Positions 9,148-18,442 are shown, numbered from the stretch's first letter. The stretch is 64,000 nt of DNA from Veronia nyctiphanis (GCF_004116385.1 NZ_PEIB01000007.1:90805-154804); one strand, 5' to 3'. Translations and numbers: made by a program. Notes: generated from the letters alone by a model not told the origin.

Positions 9148-11317
9148 TGTTCCCCTCCAATGCTTTAAGTTTTCTTAGTCGCCCATTTCGAATCAGATAA
9201 GCGGTGTTGAACCTGTCGACAATCGACGTGTCATGTGTGATCACAATCAGGGTGCAGTGAACATCTTGCATGATGTTATCGACCAGTCTTTGTGAGGTTT
9301 TCGCATCAAGGTTGGACGTGAATTCATCGAGGACTAGACATTGCGGATTTTTGTAAAGGGCGCGGGCAATCAGAACACGCTGTTTTTGCCCCGCTGACAG
9401 GAAGCCTGAATTTTCTGTCAACATGGTTTTGTAGCCGCTGGTCATTTTCTGGATATCATCGTAAATCAGACTGAGATGGCAAACGTAATCGAGAAGCGCG
9501 TAGTCAACGTCATAACTGGTGAGCGCAATATTCTCTTCGAGTGTGCCAGCAAAGATGTAGTCATCCTGAGACAGGGTAGAGAAACAGGCACGTTGGTTAA
9601 TGAGGTTGACTGACTCGGTACTGATATCGTTGATAACAAGGTTTCCGGATGACTGTTTGTGTAAGCCGGAAATGATATTCGTCAGTGTCGTTTTCCCTGA
9701 ACCCGTTTTACCCACAATGCAGACTTTCTCACCTGAACGTATCGTGAGGTTGATATCGTCGAGTATCTTCCGGTTGGCGCCCAGCGGGGTAAACGACAGT
9801 GACTCGGTTTTAATTGATAGCCCAGCTGCGGATTGTCACCAAGAAGTCGAACCTTCTTGCTACCTGAATTCGCCTCGCCGACCAAGCGGGTGGACTTTTC
9901 TGCGATATTTTCTATCTCTGATTCTTCGCCAATCACATCGTTGACACGGTCTAAATGGACTTCAATAGAGTTTTTAAGGATCAACGATTCAATGAGAACG
10001 ATGACCTGCTCGGTAAAGATATTTTTGTACATGATGAAGGCGAAAAGTGTGCCGAGACTCATTTCCCCTTCAATGACGAAGTAGCCGCCTGTGGTGACAA
10101 TCAAAACCAGCTCACTGGAGAGGAAGAGTTTGCTCAGTGCACCCAGCACAATGTTGAGCTTTTGGCGCTTTAACGATGCAGCAATCGAGGTGGCATATTG
10201 ACTGCTCCATTGGTTCTTTTTGCTTTTTTCATTCGAAAAGGCCTTAACTGTTTTCACTGACTTAATGGTATCAATGGCCATTGAATCAGCTTTAGCTGCT
10301 TCGTTTACCGCGAGCTTTTCAGCCTCGATAACACGACTCTTAAAGCGAACTTTGCTGTACCAAACAGTGCCATAACACCCATAGAGAGCAGAGCTAACAT
10401 GGGATTGAAATAGAACATTACACTCATGGTGAGAACAATGATGATGCTAGCAGTAATGATGGCCAGCACGCCGTCGACCAGAAAACCGGCGACAACCTCT
10501 GTTGATTTGAGCCTTGCCAAGCAATCACCGGTTCTTCTGCGCTTGAAATAATCCATAGGCAGATAGATAAGCTTGGCAAACATGCTGGTTCCCAACTTTT
10601 CACCGAGTCGGAATTTCAGGCTGTTTGAGGCGAGACCTGTTAAATAGCCGAATACCATCTCATGGAAGAAGATGGCGGCGAAAATGGTTGAGAGAACAAA
10701 AAGTAAATCCAGGTTGCCCTTACTGATCGACTCGTCGACGACTTTCTGGACATAAAGAGGGGAAAACAGAGAGATGATGGCGGTACAAAATGTGACAATG
10801 AGGATCAGAGATAAACTGCCACGAAAGCCCGGCATCATTTTTCTTATGTCACCAAAACCCACCCCTCGTTTACCATCATCATTAATCAGGTCAGCACCTG
10901 AGACGCTTTTACTGAGATCAGGTGTCAACTCCAGCGCAAAGCCTGTTGCCATCTCCTGAAATTTGTCACGAGAGTAGGTGCGTTTTCCAAGTCCGGGGTC
11001 GAGTACTGTAATTTTGTCTTTTGACAACGAATCAAGCACAACAAAATGGTTGCCCCCCAGTGTAAAATACAAGGCAGGTCGAGCTCTTCTGGCTGGTTGG
11101 TATCGTATTTTACCGCTGAAGTATCTAGGCCCAGCATTTGGGCTGTTTCTGATATTTGCCGTATTGATACCCCCGCATCAATGGATGTCGGATTGAGCTT
11201 TCTTAACTGGGGTAAACTGACATCAATACCATACTTGTTGGCAATCATTGCCAGACAGGCGTTACCACACTCCGCATTTTCGGATTGAAGGATCACCTTA
11301 GTTTTTGCAGAACTCAT
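9113..11317 (-). pseudogene. Peptidase C39 bacteriocin-processing ABC transporter (module B), three frameshifts
   Basis: Reads as one protein of about 735 residues, closely similar to the module A transporter, but in four pieces. The C39 Cys motif ILQSENAECGNACLAMI is intact near the start, and GGNHFVVLDS with the catalytic His and LDPGLGKRTY with the Asp lie in the next frame. The three breaks are at C run 11053-11058 (six, seven needed to give HWGGNHF), around 10340 (TT, three needed), and CCC 9821-9823 (four needed). Each is repaired by a single base of the same kind. The nucleotide-binding part (GKTGSGKTT, LSAGQKQR, VLDEF) is complete. I suspect sequence errors rather than real decay, because the overlapping adaptor and all motifs are preserved. 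Start at ATG 11317 after AGAGG. Confidence 0.85.
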
Positions 11318-11395
11318 GTACACCTCTGGCTTTCAAGAAAGAGAAAGAATGGCGATATCACCAGTGGTTCGTTTTTATAATTTTTTTGGATGAAA

Positions 11396-11420
11396 ATATT
11401 GGGGCATAAAGCCCCAATAT
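11396..11420 (-). terminator. Hairpin between peptide P4 and the module B transporter, possible attenuator
   Basis: Perfect 10-base inverted repeat ATATTGGGGC / GCCCCAATAT with a 5-base loop. It begins 10 bases after the P4 stop codon and lies about 80 bases before the transporter start. The following minus-strand stretch is AT-rich with only a weak T tract. It could be a partial terminator or an mRNA-stabilising 3' end that keeps peptide mRNA more abundant than transporter mRNA. Confidence 0.6.
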
Positions 11421-11430
11421 GTATTTCAGG

Positions 11431-11616
11431 TTACTTGCTTTTTGGTAGAGCATTAAGCAGTCCAGTTAATGCTGTGCCGACAGCGCCTAGTGCGCTAGCG
11501 AAGCCGCCTGCCGCAGAGAGAAATGGCTGAAGTGCGTTGAGGATAGTAAGAGCATCAGTCAGGTTATGTCCGCCTAAAACTTCATTGGTTTCCAGATTAG
11601 TCATTTGTGTTTTCAT
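11431..11616 (-). CDS. Double-glycine leader peptide P4 (Gly/Ala/Leu-rich bacteriocin-like)
   Basis: A 61-residue precursor. The ATG at 11616 gives leader MKTQMTNLETNEVLGG and a 45-residue core that begins HNLTDALTILNALQPF and continues with a GGFASALGAVGTALTGLL-type segment. The longer in-frame ORF (to 11682) is not used because it would break the shared leader length. The ribosome site is weak, and the 20 bases before the ATG are nearly the same as those before P5, so the two genes are recent relatives in their 5' ends. It is the peptide gene closest to the module B transporter. Confidence 0.8.
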   Translation of the reverse strand: MKTQMTNLETNEVLGGHNLTDALTILNALQPFLSAAGGFASALGAVGTALTGLLNALPKSK

Positions 11617-11818
11617 AGTAAATATACTCTGTAAAGTTAGTGATGCTGTCACTGTTTTGAGCACAGTAAAATAATTCTTCACTAAGAAAATATTTCCCGG
11701 TCAGCAGCGAATAAATGTAACAGCAAAAAAAGTTTTTAATAAAGTTTGTGACTATATATCTATATGATACAGATAATTTAATTATCAGCTTACCGCCGAA
11801 TACTTAAATTATGCCATT

Positions 11819-11950
11819 TTAAATGGGATATAAGGGCATCTGCTTGTGCATAATTACCGTAATTATTGCTTTTATCGCAACAAAAAAACCATTTATGCTA
11901 TGGCCGCCTAAAATCTCATTTGCTTCTTGGCACGTTATCTCTGTCTTCAT
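11819..11950 (-). pseudogene. Double-glycine leader peptide P5, apparently truncated paralogue
   Basis: A 43-residue ORF with a perfect leader MKTEITCQEANEILGG but a core of only 27 residues (HSINGFFVAIKAI...) without the Gly/Ala-rich domain. Just past its stop, plus-strand bases 11783-11805 (TATCAGCTTACCGCCG then AATACTT) nearly repeat 12101-12124, the 3' end of the P6 gene. This suggests a P6-like gene whose centre was lost or shifted. The leader could still be made and cleaved to give a short hydrophobic peptide, so a working small product cannot be excluded. Confidence 0.6.
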
Positions 11951-12080
11951 AGTTAATTTACTCTATAAAGTTGTTGATGTAGTCACTTTATGATCTATGG
12001 TGAGTAAATGTAATATCAATTAAATCGATGATTTTAATAACGTCTTGTTATTACATTCTCCATCATTCGGTTCTTTGTGA

Positions 12081-12311
12081 TTACAGGAATTTTCTTGCTT
12101 TATCAGCTTGATCGCCGAATACTTGGTTTACAGCTTGATAAAGACCGATACCCGCTGTCACTAGGCCAACTAATGCTGCTGCAGCGCTGAATGCAGCACC
12201 TGTCAGGCCAAACACAGCAGTTGCAACACCGATAGCTGTCATGATGCTCATCGTCGCTGCTGCACCACCGTTGATTTCATTTGATTCGTTAATGGTCATT
12301 TCTTTTTTCAT
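12081..12311 (-). CDS. Double-glycine leader peptide P6 (Ala/Gly-rich bacteriocin-like)
   Basis: A 76-residue precursor with leader MKKEMTINESNEINGG and a 60-residue core, the longest of the set: a hydrophobic Ala/Gly/Val stretch (AAATMSIMTAIGVATAVFG...) followed by a more polar tail ending FGDQADKARKFL. An ideal AAGGAG lies 7 bases before the ATG. It is the first gene of the module B transcript, downstream of a long AT-rich region with a 17-base dyad at 12399-12441, and probably the most strongly expressed peptide. Function as a secreted antibacterial or signalling peptide is inferred from the leader and the neighbouring C39 transporter. Confidence 0.83.
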   Translation of the reverse strand: MKKEMTINESNEINGGAAATMSIMTAIGVATAVFGLTGAAFSAAAALVGLVTAGIGLYQAVNQVFGDQADKARKFL

Positions 12312-12398
12312 GGTAAATCTCCTTTTTTCATGATTTGGAAGTTTCCTTCCGTTTGTACTCCGTTAGGAGTAATAATAAACAAATAGTAAGTATGTTTA

Positions 12399-12441
12399 TT
12401 ATTAATAAATCAAATCAGACATCAATTTGATTTATTAATAA
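12399..12441. promoter_or_regulatory. 17-base perfect inverted repeat upstream of peptide P6
   Basis: Arms of 17 bases, ending TTAATAAATCAAAT on the left and mirrored from ATTTGATTTATTAA on the right, with a 9-base centre, located 88-130 bases before the P6 start. A smaller perfect hairpin ACTCC/GGAGT lies in the leader at 12357-12370. The long dyad may be a regulator-binding site for the peptide promoter or an RNA hairpin; sequence alone does not decide. Confidence 0.6.
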
Positions 12442-13042
12442 CATCCATTTGTAATATTTATTTAGAGATTTTTTACTTGTAGAAGATATAAGCTTATCTT
12501 CCTCTCTTATCATATATGGCTCTTTATTAAGCTCTATTCTCATTTAGCTATTCTTTTTCCTGTTGAGATAAAACATAAACATAAAATCTGATGAAATAAA
12601 TATTTTTTTTTCGGAAAAAATGTAGTGTTTTTATTATGTATAAAGTGATACATAAATGATAATTAGATCTTAAGTGAGATTTATTTCTTGTGATTTCGCA
12701 ATTTTATTGAACTAATATCACTTCATAATTGAGTGGTTTCTGATATCTGACTAGTTTCTTAAACGTTAAATCTATGTTTCATAACTATAAAAAAAGAATG
12801 TATTCAAAGTGAGAATTCGTCTCAAGATGGGAGGGGAGTCTTAATTCAGTTTTTATAATTTGTAATAGTAAGCGCCTGGTTGAATATATTAATAATTGAT
12901 ACTTCAACGCCTAACCTTTCTATTTATTTAGATAATAATATTTATATAAATGCATATATAAAGTAACAATGAATGAAGCGAGAGAGATGAAAGGCGTCGT
13001 CGGGACCCAGCTAATCTCGCTGTGTCCCGATATAGTGCTGGG
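12442..13042. other. AT-rich intergenic region
   Basis: About 600 bases with long AT tracts between the P6 promoter region and the convergent-side end of the cation transporter gene. No further leader peptide or credible ORF was found. A GC-richer hairpin-forming stretch at 13000-13030 (TCGGGAC / GTCCCGA) just after the transporter stop lacks a T run and is not called as a terminator. Confidence 0.5.
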
Positions 13043-13987
13043 TTAGAGCCACTTACTTTTGGCAGTGAAGCTGACAGATAACCAAGTATCGCCAATGAGC
13101 CTGACAATGCTGCTGTTGATGACTTCTCTGATTTGGTCCTGACGTTCAATGGGCCACTCATCAGGGTCGTCGATGAGTATGTTTACTTCAAGATCATAAC
13201 GACGGCCTACTTTAACGAAATGGCAGCTGTAATCTTTGAAGTCGTGATGCTCCGCGATATTCAGCAGTGTGCGGTCTACGCGTTTTTTCGCCTTATTATT
13301 AGGCGTAATCAGCAACACCTCTTTCAGGTTCCTGCGTAACACACTGACTGGTAGCATGGCCGCAGCAAGTGAGAGAGCAGAAACGAGTATCGGGTCTATG
13401 TAATTGTTCCATTGTGAGTGGCCCAACCCATCCAGAGTGGCAACGGCGATAAAACCAATTAAGATGGTGGCGCTCAATATACCGTCAACTAGCCACTCCT
13501 GAGAATCAACCCGCACCAGTTCCGACTGAACTTCTTTGGATATATAACGCTCAGTAAAGAAAATACCAAAGCACAAGAAAGTTGAGAAAACGGCGTAACT
13601 CAGTGCTACATCCAATTCAACCTGTGTGCCCTCTGTAAATAGGGCAGTAATACCTGAATAGAATGCAAAACCACATATCATCAAAATAACCAGGCCATTG
13701 ATGACAGTAATCAAGGGCTCTAGGTGCGTGTAGCCAAACTGAAATTGCTCGTCTTCCGGCCTACTCACCAGGTGAGCGGTATAGAGTGATAGACCAGTCA
13801 TTCCCATACTTAACAGAGAAAACACGCCATCGAGCATGATGGCCTGCGAGTTCACTTGGATACCCACAATAAGGCCACAGGCAGCCATCAAGATTGTACC
13901 TGCAAGCGAAATTCGGAGTGAAAGTTTCTCCCTACTGATTCGAAGGCGGGATGCCAAGCTCACCTCCTGATTGAGGGTTTGTGTCAT
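13043..13987 (-). CDS. Cation diffusion facilitator family transporter
   Basis: A 314-residue inner-membrane protein with about six hydrophobic helices and the charged metal-site segments of the CDF family: IMLDGVFSLLSMGMTGL near residue 50 and VDSQEWLVDGILSATIL near 165, each with the Asp expected in the transport site. The C-terminal cytoplasmic part (from about 220) has the ferredoxin-like CDF tail. CDF proteins export Zn2+, Fe2+, Co2+ or other divalent metals in exchange for protons; the metal here cannot be told. AGGAAAG precedes the ATG at 13987. It is a single gene, divergent from the ECF operon. Confidence 0.86.
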   Translation of the reverse strand: MTQTLNQEVSLASRLRISREKLSLRISLAGTILMAACGLIVGIQVNSQAIMLDGVFSLLSMGMTGLSLYTAHLVSRPEDEQFQFGYTHLEPLITVINGLVILMICGFAFYSGITALFTEGTQVELDVALSYAVFSTFLCFGIFFTERYISKEVQSELVRVDSQEWLVDGILSATILIGFIAVATLDGLGHSQWNNYIDPILVSALSLAAAMLPVSVLRRNLKEVLLITPNNKAKKRVDRTLLNIAEHHDFKDYSCHFVKVGRRYDLEVNILIDDPDEWPIERQDQIREVINSSIVRLIGDTWLSVSFTAKSKWL

Positions 13988-14481
13988 CGTTCTTTCCTAT
14001 CTAATTGTGATTATTCGAAAACTTGTGGTTTCGGTTAACTTATGATGCTTTAACGATTTTTCTACGGAGGTTTTAAACCTGTTCATGGTAATGCGCGCGA
14101 TGTTTAGTTCACCCAATAAGCAAGAAATGAAGGCGTTAGTGGATTGACTGAGTTGAGTGCTTTTTAGCCATTTTGCTCAGAGCCGCGGCAGTATATCTGC
14201 GGTTAAAAAAAAAGGAAGTATTATTTGGTAAGCCTATGTGTGTTTAACAATCAACAATGCTGTGGTTGTTACATAGGCCCGATGAACTCATAAAAGAAGA
14301 AAATTATACCTTGATGACTTTTGGACGTCTAGACTGTTAGCTTTCCATTTCTTGACTGTTTGAAGTATACTCGCCGCCCTAAAATTACGATCTATTTATC
14401 ATTTTCGTGTGTATTGAACGATTTGCATTTCGTTAACTGATTTAAACCGTCTTATTCATCCACTGGAAATTTCGCGTTTAT
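13988..14481. other. Divergent promoter region between CDF transporter and ECF operon
   Basis: 494 bases without a gene. It must contain the promoters of both neighbours. I looked for a vitamin riboswitch ahead of the ECF genes (thiamine, riboflavin or cobalamin class) and could not recognise a conserved core. An A9 run lies around 14206. Confidence 0.5.
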
Positions 14482-15035
14482 ATAAACCTTTCGGCTAAGA
14501 CCGTTGTTGTTGCTATTGGTGCCGCACTCTATGGCATTGGTGGACTACCCATGTTTTGTGTGCCTGTTTTTGCCAATACCACGCTCAAACCCGCGATGGC
14601 TGTGTTGTCATTATTTGCGGTTCTGTTTGGTCCTGTGGTGGTTTTTTTGGTCGGCTTTATCGGTCATTGGGTGACTGATCTCTTTGCGGGCTGGGGCGTT
14701 TGGCTAACCTGGTATTAGGTTCTGGTTTATTTGGCTTGATCATGGGGTGCTTTCCTGCACTTACCCGCTACTGGCTTGAAAAGAAAGGCGAGTTTAGTGC
14801 TTGGGACTTCATGGTTTTTGTCGCGCTCACCATCATTGGGAATTGAGTGGGATATGGCATATCGGCGCTTCTTGATACGTTTTTATACGCAGAGCCATTT
14901 ATCAAAGTGTTTACTTCCTTGGTAATACTTGGTGTAGGTAACGCCCTGTTAATCGCAGTGGTCGGCAAATATATTCTCGATTCAGTTGCCAGGCGAAACA
15001 GTCAGAGTCGCAATCTTGTGGAGGCTTCGTCATGA
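14482..15035 (+). pseudogene. UPF0397-type ECF transporter S component, decayed
   Basis: The reading frame gives [18 protein letters not shown]..., then [17 protein letters not shown] and [14 protein letters not shown], the hallmarks of the UPF0397/ECF substrate-binding S component (about 180 residues, six helices). Three lesions are visible. The expected start codon before NLSAKT is ATA at 14482-14484 instead of ATG. One base is missing at GG 14711-14712 (WLTW then VLGSG in the next frame). A TGA stops the frame at 14844-14846 between IIGN and VGYGISALL. The end overlaps the ATPase start as ATGA. S components bind a vitamin or precursor and pass it to the ATPase/EcfT module. The substrate of this family is not known to me with certainty. 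Confidence 0.78.
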
Positions 15036-16718
15036 CGATCGAATTTACTAATTTCTCTTTTCGTTATGATTCACAGGTCAACCCGACGCTAAAAAATATC
15101 AACTTAACCATTCAGCAGGGCGAGAAGGTGCTGATTGTTGGACCAAGTGGTAGTGGTAAATCGACACTTGGTCAGTGCCTGAACGGCTTAATCCCTCATG
15201 TTATTAAAGGTGAAGCGAAGGGCTCTCTCAGCATTAATGGCAAAAATACAGCGTCAATGACGATGCATAATGTCACCGCGATGGTGGGGACGGTTTTGCA
15301 GGACACAGATAGTCAGTTTGTAGGGCTCAGTATTGGCGAAGACATCGCGTTTGCGCTGGAAAATCGGATGATGTCATTGAGATGTACCCGTTGGTTAAGT
15401 CGACAGCAAAATGGTTGACCTGCAAGATATGTTATCGCGTTCGCCCCACGATTTATCGGGTGGGCAAAAACAGCGTGTCTCACTGGCGGGCATTTTGGTG
15501 GACGATGTCGATGTATTGCTTTTTGATGAGCCGCTGGCAGCGTTAGATCCTAAAACAGGGAAACACACCGTCGAGATTATCGATGCGCTCCACCAGAAAA
15601 CGAATAAAACCATCATTATTATCGAACACCGTCTGGAAGACGTTTTTCATCGTCATATTGACCGTGTGATATTGATGGATCGCGGAGAAATTATTGCCGA
15701 CACCACGCCTGATGTGCTTCTGGCCTCTGATCTTTTATCAACACATGGTATACGTGAACCACTTTATCTTTCTGCGTTAAAGGCGGCGGGTAACACGATT
15801 GTTCCATCAGACAGGCCGTCAAACCTCGCAGGCATGTGTATTCAGCCATATCGTAGCAGTGTCAGTCGTTGGCTTGAGAATAACCACCGAGAACCTAGCA
15901 ACGTAGAGAGTGATACGCTGCTTGAGTTAGAGGGACTCACATTCTCCTTTGATGGAGAGAAGAATGCGCTGGAGAATATTTCCTTTTCGGTCAAGAAGGG
16001 GGAGTTCGTCTCTATCTTGGGTAAAAACGGCTCGGGTAAATCGACGATCACACGTTTGATTATGGGCGTGCTGGAGCCGGACAAGGGCAGTATTCATCTT
16101 AGTGGTGACAACCTCGCTGATATGTCGATTTTTGAGCGCAGCCAAAAGGTGGGTGTGGTACTTCAAAACCCGAATTATATGATTTCTCACCATATGATTC
16201 TTGACGAAATCGCTTTTGGCTTGCGCAATAGAGGTATCGATGAAGGTATGGTGCAAGAGAAAGTAAATGCAGTTCTGGTGTTCTGTGGCTTGAGTAAATT
16301 CCGACATTGGCCAATTGATGCGCTCAGTTTCGGCCAGAGGAAACGTGTCACCATTGCTGCTATTTTGGTGTTGGAGCCTGAGTTATTGATTCTGGATGAG
16401 CCAACAGTTGGACAGGATCACAGAAACTATACCCACATGCTCTCTTTCATCCGTCGGTTAAATGTGGAATTAGGCATTACCGTTCTTATTATTTCCCATG
16501 ACATGCATTTGGTCTTGGAGTACACAACACGTTCCATCGTTATTGCCGACAGCAAATTGATTGCGGATGCACCGATGACTGAGGTCTTCAGCAAACCTGA
16601 ACTTCTTGATAGCGCGAATCTCACGACAACCAGTTTATACGACCTTGCGGAAAAGCTCGGTGTTGAGGATACCTCTGGTTTTATGCAGCAATTTATCGAC
16701 AGTGAGGTATGTGCATGA
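15032..16718 (+). pseudogene. ECF transporter duplicated ATPase (EcfA-A' fusion), two frameshifts
   Basis: A protein of about 562 residues with two ATPase halves, as in the ykoD-type or UPF0397-associated ATPases. The first half has Walker A GPSGSGKSTLGQ near residue 38 and signature LSGGQKQR, and the second GKNGSGKSTITR, signature SFGQRKR and LLILDEPTVGQD. The frame breaks twice between these in a 45-base stretch: one base short at GG 15366-15367 and one short at the A run 15408-15411. Restoring both gives DDVIEMYPLVKSTAKMVDLQ, which joins the parts smoothly. It overlaps the S component upstream and the T component downstream, so all three were translated together. With neighbours carrying real stop codons, this gene may be decaying too, although these two shifts alone look like sequence errors. 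Confidence 0.82.
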
Positions 16719-17557
16719 AAGCCGCTAAAATGAAACTCGGCATCAGTTATATCGACACCAAGTCACCGTTACATACCCTAAATGGAATCACCAAGTTCGC
16801 TCTATTTATGGCCTGGGTTACCGTTGTTCTGACAACGTTTGACCTTAGGTTGATTATCACGGTGTTAGTTTCGGGGCTGGTATTGCTGAGGTTGACGGGT
16901 GTTCCGTTTAAGGTATATCAGCCACTTCTTTTAGGTACTTCTACAGTACTGACAATAAACGCACTATTTATGTTCTTACTCGCTCCACAGTAGGGGAGTG
17001 AGATTATAGGCAGCGTAACGCCGATATTGAATGTTGCGGGCGGCTACTCAGTGACGGCAGAGACACTGTTTTACCTGTTAGCAGTGACACTGAAGTATTT
17101 CAGCATGTTCCCCATTGCGCTGATCTTTGTCTTTACGACGCATCCGACAGAGTTTGCGGCCAGCCTGAATCGTATTGGGCTACCTTACAAAATCGCATAT
17201 GCAGTCAGTCTGACGATTCGATATTTATCCGACGTACAAAAGGACTTCATCCATATCATGCATGCTACGCAGGCGAGGGGCGTTGAGCTCTCGGGGAATG
17301 CACCACTTTTGAAGAGAGTAAAAAATGTCTCTAAAATATTAGGTCCGTTGGTTTTCAGTAGTCTTGATCGGGCAGATGAGATTTCTAACGCCATGGTTCT
17401 GCGTGGCTTTGGGCGACATGTCTCTCGAACTTGGTATAGTCAGTAGGCACTCACTCGTACAGATGCTTTCTGGTTAATGGGTATCGCTATTGTTACCTTG
17501 CTTGCCTTGGTTAAGCATTTCTATGAGAGCCAATTGTTCTGGTATCCCTTTTCCTGA
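16709..17557 (+). pseudogene. ECF transporter T component (EcfT/CbiQ family), two in-frame stops
   Basis: One uninterrupted frame of 282 codons with two TAG stops. The first part holds YIDTKSPLHTLNGITKFALF and several helices. TAG at 16991-16993 follows LLAPQ, the frame goes on through the conserved cytoplasmic ATPase-coupling helices (QARGVELSG near 16.6 kb downstream position 17270), and a second TAG at 17444-17446 follows RTWYSQ before the last helix, ending at TGA 17557. Both stops follow a CAG codon and are each one C-to-T change from glutamine. EcfT is the membrane scaffold linking ATPases and S component. With two nonsense codons the operon is unlikely to make a working transporter unless amber codons are suppressed. 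Confidence 0.8.
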
Positions 17558-17877
17558 AGCATAAAATAATCAGATTGAAAAATAGACAACGGATGTCTGT
17601 CGCCGCGTAATTCTCTATAACTCAAGAAAGCCTTCTCTCAGCATTCGCATCTTCAATTCTCAACACCCTGTTTTACTTCTGTAATATTCCCTTAGCCTTT
17701 GGTAGATGAGAACACCCATGTGTCACTGATGGCACTTTGTTTCGAGTCAGAACCATAGGCTGAATCTATCGATGAGATAGAGTGAAACGAATATCCCTAG
17801 AAACTTTGTGCTGATAGCATTTAACCACTGAACGAAGAGACGTTATTGAGCGTGTTTACCTTTATTAAGGAGTGGTT
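17558..17877. other. Intergenic region upstream of dps
   Basis: 320 bases between the broken ECF operon and dps. Expected to hold the dps promoter. I see no ORF, no clear terminator for the ECF genes, and no site I can assign with confidence. Confidence 0.4.
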
Positions 17878-18353
17878 ATGAGCAGACAAATAAGTGTTTT
17901 GGGTCTCGATACTGAAAAGACAAAAGTGCTGGCTGAGCAGCTCAACGACCTGCTCTCACATTACCAAGTGCTTTATATGAATACACGAGGCTATCACTGG
18001 AATATTCGCGGTTCAGACTTCTTTGAGCTTCACCTAAAGTTTGAAGAGATCTATAACGATTTGCTGCTGAAGGTCGACGAAGTAGCAGAACGTATCCTAA
18101 CACTCGCTTCACGCCAACGCACAGTTATAGTCAGTACCTCTCAGAAAGCAGTATCAAAGAACAGGAAAACGTCCATTCAGGTCGTGAGTCAGTTGAAGGT
18201 CTTGTAGACGGGTTCAGTGTTCTTATTCGCAAAGAGCGGGCGATACTTGCGGCAGCCAGTGATGCTAACGATGAAGGTACGGCAGCGCAGATGAGCGACT
18301 ATATACGTGAGCAAGAAAAGCTGAGTTGGATGCTGACTGCTTATTTGCAGTAG
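17878..18353 (+). CDS. dps: Dps family DNA-protection / ferritin-like protein (one frameshift)
   Basis: Joined length is about 158 residues, normal for Dps. The N-terminal part has LSHYQVLYMNTRGYHWNIRG and FFELHLKFEEIYNDLLLKVDEVAERI, which carry the ferroxidase-site His, Asp and Glu of the Dps dodecamer. The frame breaks at 18106, where one G is missing: LTL then GFTPTHSYSQYL in the next frame, followed by SIKEQENVHSGRESVEGLVDG and a complete last helix ending SWMLTAYLQ at 18353. Dps stores iron using H2O2 and shields DNA during stress. ATG 17878 has AAGGAG five bases ahead; a GTG six bases earlier is less likely. A terminator follows at 18390. The break is probably a sequence error. Confidence 0.85.
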
Positions 18354-18389
18354 TTTTATGCCTGCAAATCTGACTAGATAAATAAAGAG

Positions 18390-18412
18390 CCGGACAATCG
18401 TCCGGTTTTTTA
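18390..18412 (+). terminator. Terminator of dps
   Basis: Hairpin CCGGAC / GTCCGG with a 4-base loop followed by a seven-base T run on the plus strand, 36 bases after the dps stop. Confidence 0.85.
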
Positions 18413-18442
18413 TTGCTGGTATTTTAACTGTGCCAGAAAACA

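Noticed and set aside
13000..13030. TCGGGAC / GTCCCGA inverted repeat after the CDF gene as terminator
   Set aside because: Loop of 17 bases and no T run on the minus strand.
12928..13161. 77-codon minus-strand ORF overlapping the end of the cation transporter gene
   Set aside because: Shares bases with the conserved C-terminus of the transporter in another frame and has no ribosome site or familiar motif.
13988..14481. Possible vitamin riboswitch ahead of the ECF operon
   Set aside because: No recognisable thiamine, riboflavin or cobalamin element core.
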